From JAPOXR01 sp965221935 (lineage in GTDB: Bacteria > Pseudomonadota > Alphaproteobacteria > Rhodobacterales > Rhodobacteraceae), in contig CBDCSZ010000046.1 of assembly GCA_965221935.1 (NCBI GenBank), positions 62,001-126,000 on the forward strand: a DNA stretch of 64,000 nt, written 5' to 3'. Both the position numbers and the translations under genes were made by a program. Below are positions 61,825 to 64,000 of this stretch, piece after piece; the stretch's first letter is position 1, and each line of letters begins with the position of its first letter. The notes beneath the pieces were generated by a model, which saw only the letters and a list, made by a program, of their open reading frames with translations, was not told the DNA's origin and did not search any database.

Positions 61825-64000
61825 ATGACCGAACCTGCCCGGCACATGCATAAGGGGTTACCGCGGAAGCAGGGGCTCTACGACCCGCGCAACGAGCACG
61901 ACGCGTGCGGGATCGGATTCGTGGTGAACATAGGGAACCGCAAGAGCCGCCGGATCATCGACCAGGGCTTTCAGATCCTCGAAAGCCTCACCCATCGCGG
62001 CGCCGTGGGCGCGGACCCGCTGGCCGGCGACGGGGCGGGCATTCTCATTCAGATGCCGGACGCCCATCTGCGCGCCGTCTGCGGCGACATCGGCCTCGAT
62101 CTTCCGCCGCCGGGCGATTACGGCGCCGGCATGCTGTTCCTGCCGCGGGCCGAGCAGCCGCGGGCGGATTGCGTTCGGATCGTCGAGCAGCTGGTCAGGG
62201 CGGAAGGACAGCATGTGCTCGGCTGGCGCGATGTGCCGGTTGACAATTCGGGGCTGGGCGAAAGCGTCATTCCGACTGAACCCTTCGTTCGCCAGGTCTT
62301 TGTCGGCCGCGGCGACAACTGTGCCGACCAGGATGCGTTCGAGCGCAAGCTGTTCGTCATTCGCAAACAGGCGGAGCACCGGGTCGACGCGCTGGGCGAG
62401 TCCTGCGATGATTTCTACATGCCATCCTTCTCGTCGCGCACGATTGTCTACAAGGGGATGCTGCTGGCGCATCAGGTCGGCGAGTACTATCCGGACCTCC
62501 GGGACGAGAGCATGGTCTCCGCGTTCGCCTTGGTTCACCAGCGCTTTTCCACCAACACGTTTCCGTCATGGCGACTGGCCCATCCTTACCGGATGATCTG
62601 CCACAACGGCGAGATCAACACGCTGCGCGGCAATATCAACTGGATGTCGGCGCGCCGGCATCTCATGAAGTCGAAACTCTTTGGCGGCGATCTCGACAAG
62701 CTGTGGCCGCTGATCACCGAGGGTCAGTCAGACTCGGCGAGCTTCGACAACGCGCTGGAGTTGCTGGTGCGGTCGGGTTATTCGCTGGCCCACGCGATGA
62801 TGATGCTGATCCCGGAGGCGTGGACCGGCAATCCGCTGATGGACGAACGCCGCCGCGCGTTTTACGAATACCATGCCGCGCTGATGGAGCCGTGGGACGG
62901 CCCGGCCGCCGTGGCGTTTACCGACGGCCGCCAGATCGGCGCGACACTGGATCGCAACGGGTTGCGGCCGGCGCGCTACGTCATCACCGACGAAGGTCTG
63001 GTTGTGATGAGCTCGGAAGTCGGCGTCCTTCCGATCGACGAGAGCCGCATCGTCAAGAAATGGCGCCTGCAGCCGGGCAGGATGCTGCTGATCGACCTCG
63101 AACAAGGCTGTATCGTCGACGATGACGACATCAAGGCGCACCTGTCCTCGGTCCAGCCATATCAGGAATGGCTGGACCGCACCCAGATCGTGCTGGAGGA
63201 CCTGCCGGCAACCAACATCCCGGTCGCGCAGCCCGACCGGCTGACGCTTCTCGACCGCCAGCAAGCCTTCGGTTACACCCAGGAAGACCTCAAGTTCCTG
63301 ATGTCCCCAATGGTGCTCACCGGACAGGAAGCCGTCGGCTCAATGGGCACCGACACTCCGATATCGGCACTGTCGTCGCGGCCCAAGCTGCTTTATTCAT
63401 ATTTCAAGCAGGTTTTCGCCCAGGTCACCAACCCGCCGATCGATCCGATCCGCGAGGAGCTGGTGATGTCGCTGCTGTCCATCATCGGCCCGCGGCCCAA
63501 CCTGCTTGGCATCGACGACACGACGCCGCAGAGGCGTCTCGAGGTCCGCCAGCCGGTGCTGACGAACCAGGACCTTGAAAAGATCCGTTCGATCGGCGAG
63601 GTCGCCGACAACGCGTTCAGGACCATCACTCTCGATCTGACCTATCCCGCCGAGGACGGTGCCGAGGGCATGCGCGCCGCACTCGATGCGGTTTGCGCCC
63701 AGGCGGAAATGGCGTGTCAGGAGGGCTACAACATCCTCGTGCTCAGCGATCGCGCGATCGACCGTGATCGCATCGCCATCCCGGCGCTGCTGGGCACCTC
63801 GGCGGTCCACCACCACCTGGTGAGGACGGGAATGCGGAACTTCCTCGGCTTGGTCGTCGAGACCGGAGAGGCCCGCGAGGTCCATCACTTCTGCGCCTTG
63901 GCCGGGTACGGCGCCGAGGCGATCAACCCCTATCTGGCCTTCGAGACCCTCGCGGCGCTGCGAGACGAACTGCCGGAGGAACTGAGCGACCGCGACCTCT
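61825..64000 (+). CDS. gltB: Glutamate synthase (NADPH) large subunit, N-terminal part
   Basis: 725 codons are seen before the window ends. From the ATG at 61825 a short propeptide (MTEPARHMHKGLPRKQGLYD ... EHDA) precedes the catalytic cysteine in CGIGFVVNIGNRKSRRIIDQ. The class II amidotransferase domain continues with THRGAVGADPLAGDGAGILI, ALVHQRFSTNTFPSWRLAHP, RMICHNGEINTLRGNINWMS and LDRNGLRPARYVITD. The central domain begins near YTQEDLKFLMSPMVLTGQEA, GSMGTDTPISALSS and QVTNPPIDPIREELVMSLLS. The protein makes two glutamate from glutamine and 2-oxoglutarate with the GltD subunit. An ATG at 61846 is an alternative start. Confidence 0.95.
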   Translation, partial: MTEPARHMHKGLPRKQGLYDPRNEHDACGIGFVVNIGNRKSRRIIDQGFQILESLTHRGAVGADPLAGDGAGILIQMPDAHLRAVCGDIGLDLPPPGDYGAGMLFLPRAEQPRADCVRIVEQLVRAEGQHVLGWRDVPVDNSGLGESVIPTEPFVRQVFVGRGDNCADQDAFERKLFVIRKQAEHRVDALGESCDDFYMPSFSSRTIVYKGMLLAHQVGEYYPDLRDESMVSAFALVHQRFSTNTFPSWRLAHPYRMICHNGEINTLRGNINWMSARRHLMKSKLFGGDLDKLWPLITEGQSDSASFDNALELLVRSGYSLAHAMMMLIPEAWTGNPLMDERRRAFYEYHAALMEPWDGPAAVAFTDGRQIGATLDRNGLRPARYVITDEGLVVMSSEVGVLPIDESRIVKKWRLQPGRMLLIDLEQGCIVDDDDIKAHLSSVQPYQEWLDRTQIVLEDLPATNIPVAQPDRLTLLDRQQAFGYTQEDLKFLMSPMVLTGQEAVGSMGTDTPISALSSRPKLLYSYFKQVFAQVTNPPIDPIREELVMSLLSIIGPRPNLLGIDDTTPQRRLEVRQPVLTNQDLEKIRSIGEVADNAFRTITLDLTYPAEDGAEGMRAALDAVCAQAEMACQEGYNILVLSDRAIDRDRIAIPALLGTSAVHHHLVRTGMRNFLGLVVETGEAREVHHFCALAGYGAEAINPYLAFETLAALRDELPEELSDRDL

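Overview
The window is high-GC DNA that reads as an alphaproteobacterial chromosome. The best lineage clue is the right end: a complex I NDUFA9-like gene, undecaprenyl-diphosphatase and glutamate synthase close together, and a fused indolepyruvate oxidoreductase pair next to a cytoplasmic sulfite-dehydrogenase-like soeABC set. No rRNA, tRNA or CRISPR array was recognised. A host-associated lifestyle is only an inference, from the density of insertion sequences, toxin-antitoxin genes and a secreted ankyrin protein.

Layout. 1-2.6 kb: start of a sugar ABC transporter binding protein (minus strand), a PanB-like enzyme, and an XRE regulator with a degenerate ImmA/IrrE domain behind a promoter-operator. 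3-7.6 kb: broken transposases and an ankyrin-repeat exported protein bracketed by serine recombinase scraps. 7.7-14 kb: a probable defence cluster (KAP-type P-loop NTPase, CoiA-like zinc protein, DUF4268/PD-(D/E)XK-like protein, AbiV-like protein, HNH endonuclease). 14.3-21.3 kb: an IS6-family element followed by three complete group II introns joined head to tail with no spacer, plus a stump of a fourth. 21.3-38 kb: accessory genes (NucS-like nuclease pair, HEPN-like protein, pentapeptide membrane protein, RusA-like nuclease, BrnTA, HicBA, DUF2806, HdeD) mixed with recombinase remnants, a DUF4338-DDE transposon and an IS481-like element. 38.3-47.3 kb: a second IS6-family element and a second intron array: a diverged stump, three 1999-bp introns and two 719-bp introns without a reverse transcriptase. 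47.7-64 kb: metabolic core with soeABC, iorAB plus a thioesterase, a displaced gltB C-terminal fragment, uppP, the NDUFA9-like gene, and the start of full-length gltB running off the window.

The most striking feature is the pair of tandem group II intron arrays. Each unit begins GTGCG and ends in TAC, carries a 34-nt domain V, and abuts the next unit directly. Both arrays follow nearly the same 5' exon sequence. In the second array the most diverged unit lies farthest from the 5' exon and the RT-less units lie next to it. This fits repeated insertion at one unchanged 5' exon junction, with the mini-introns probably mobilised in trans by the neighbouring RT; this mechanism is inferred, not shown.
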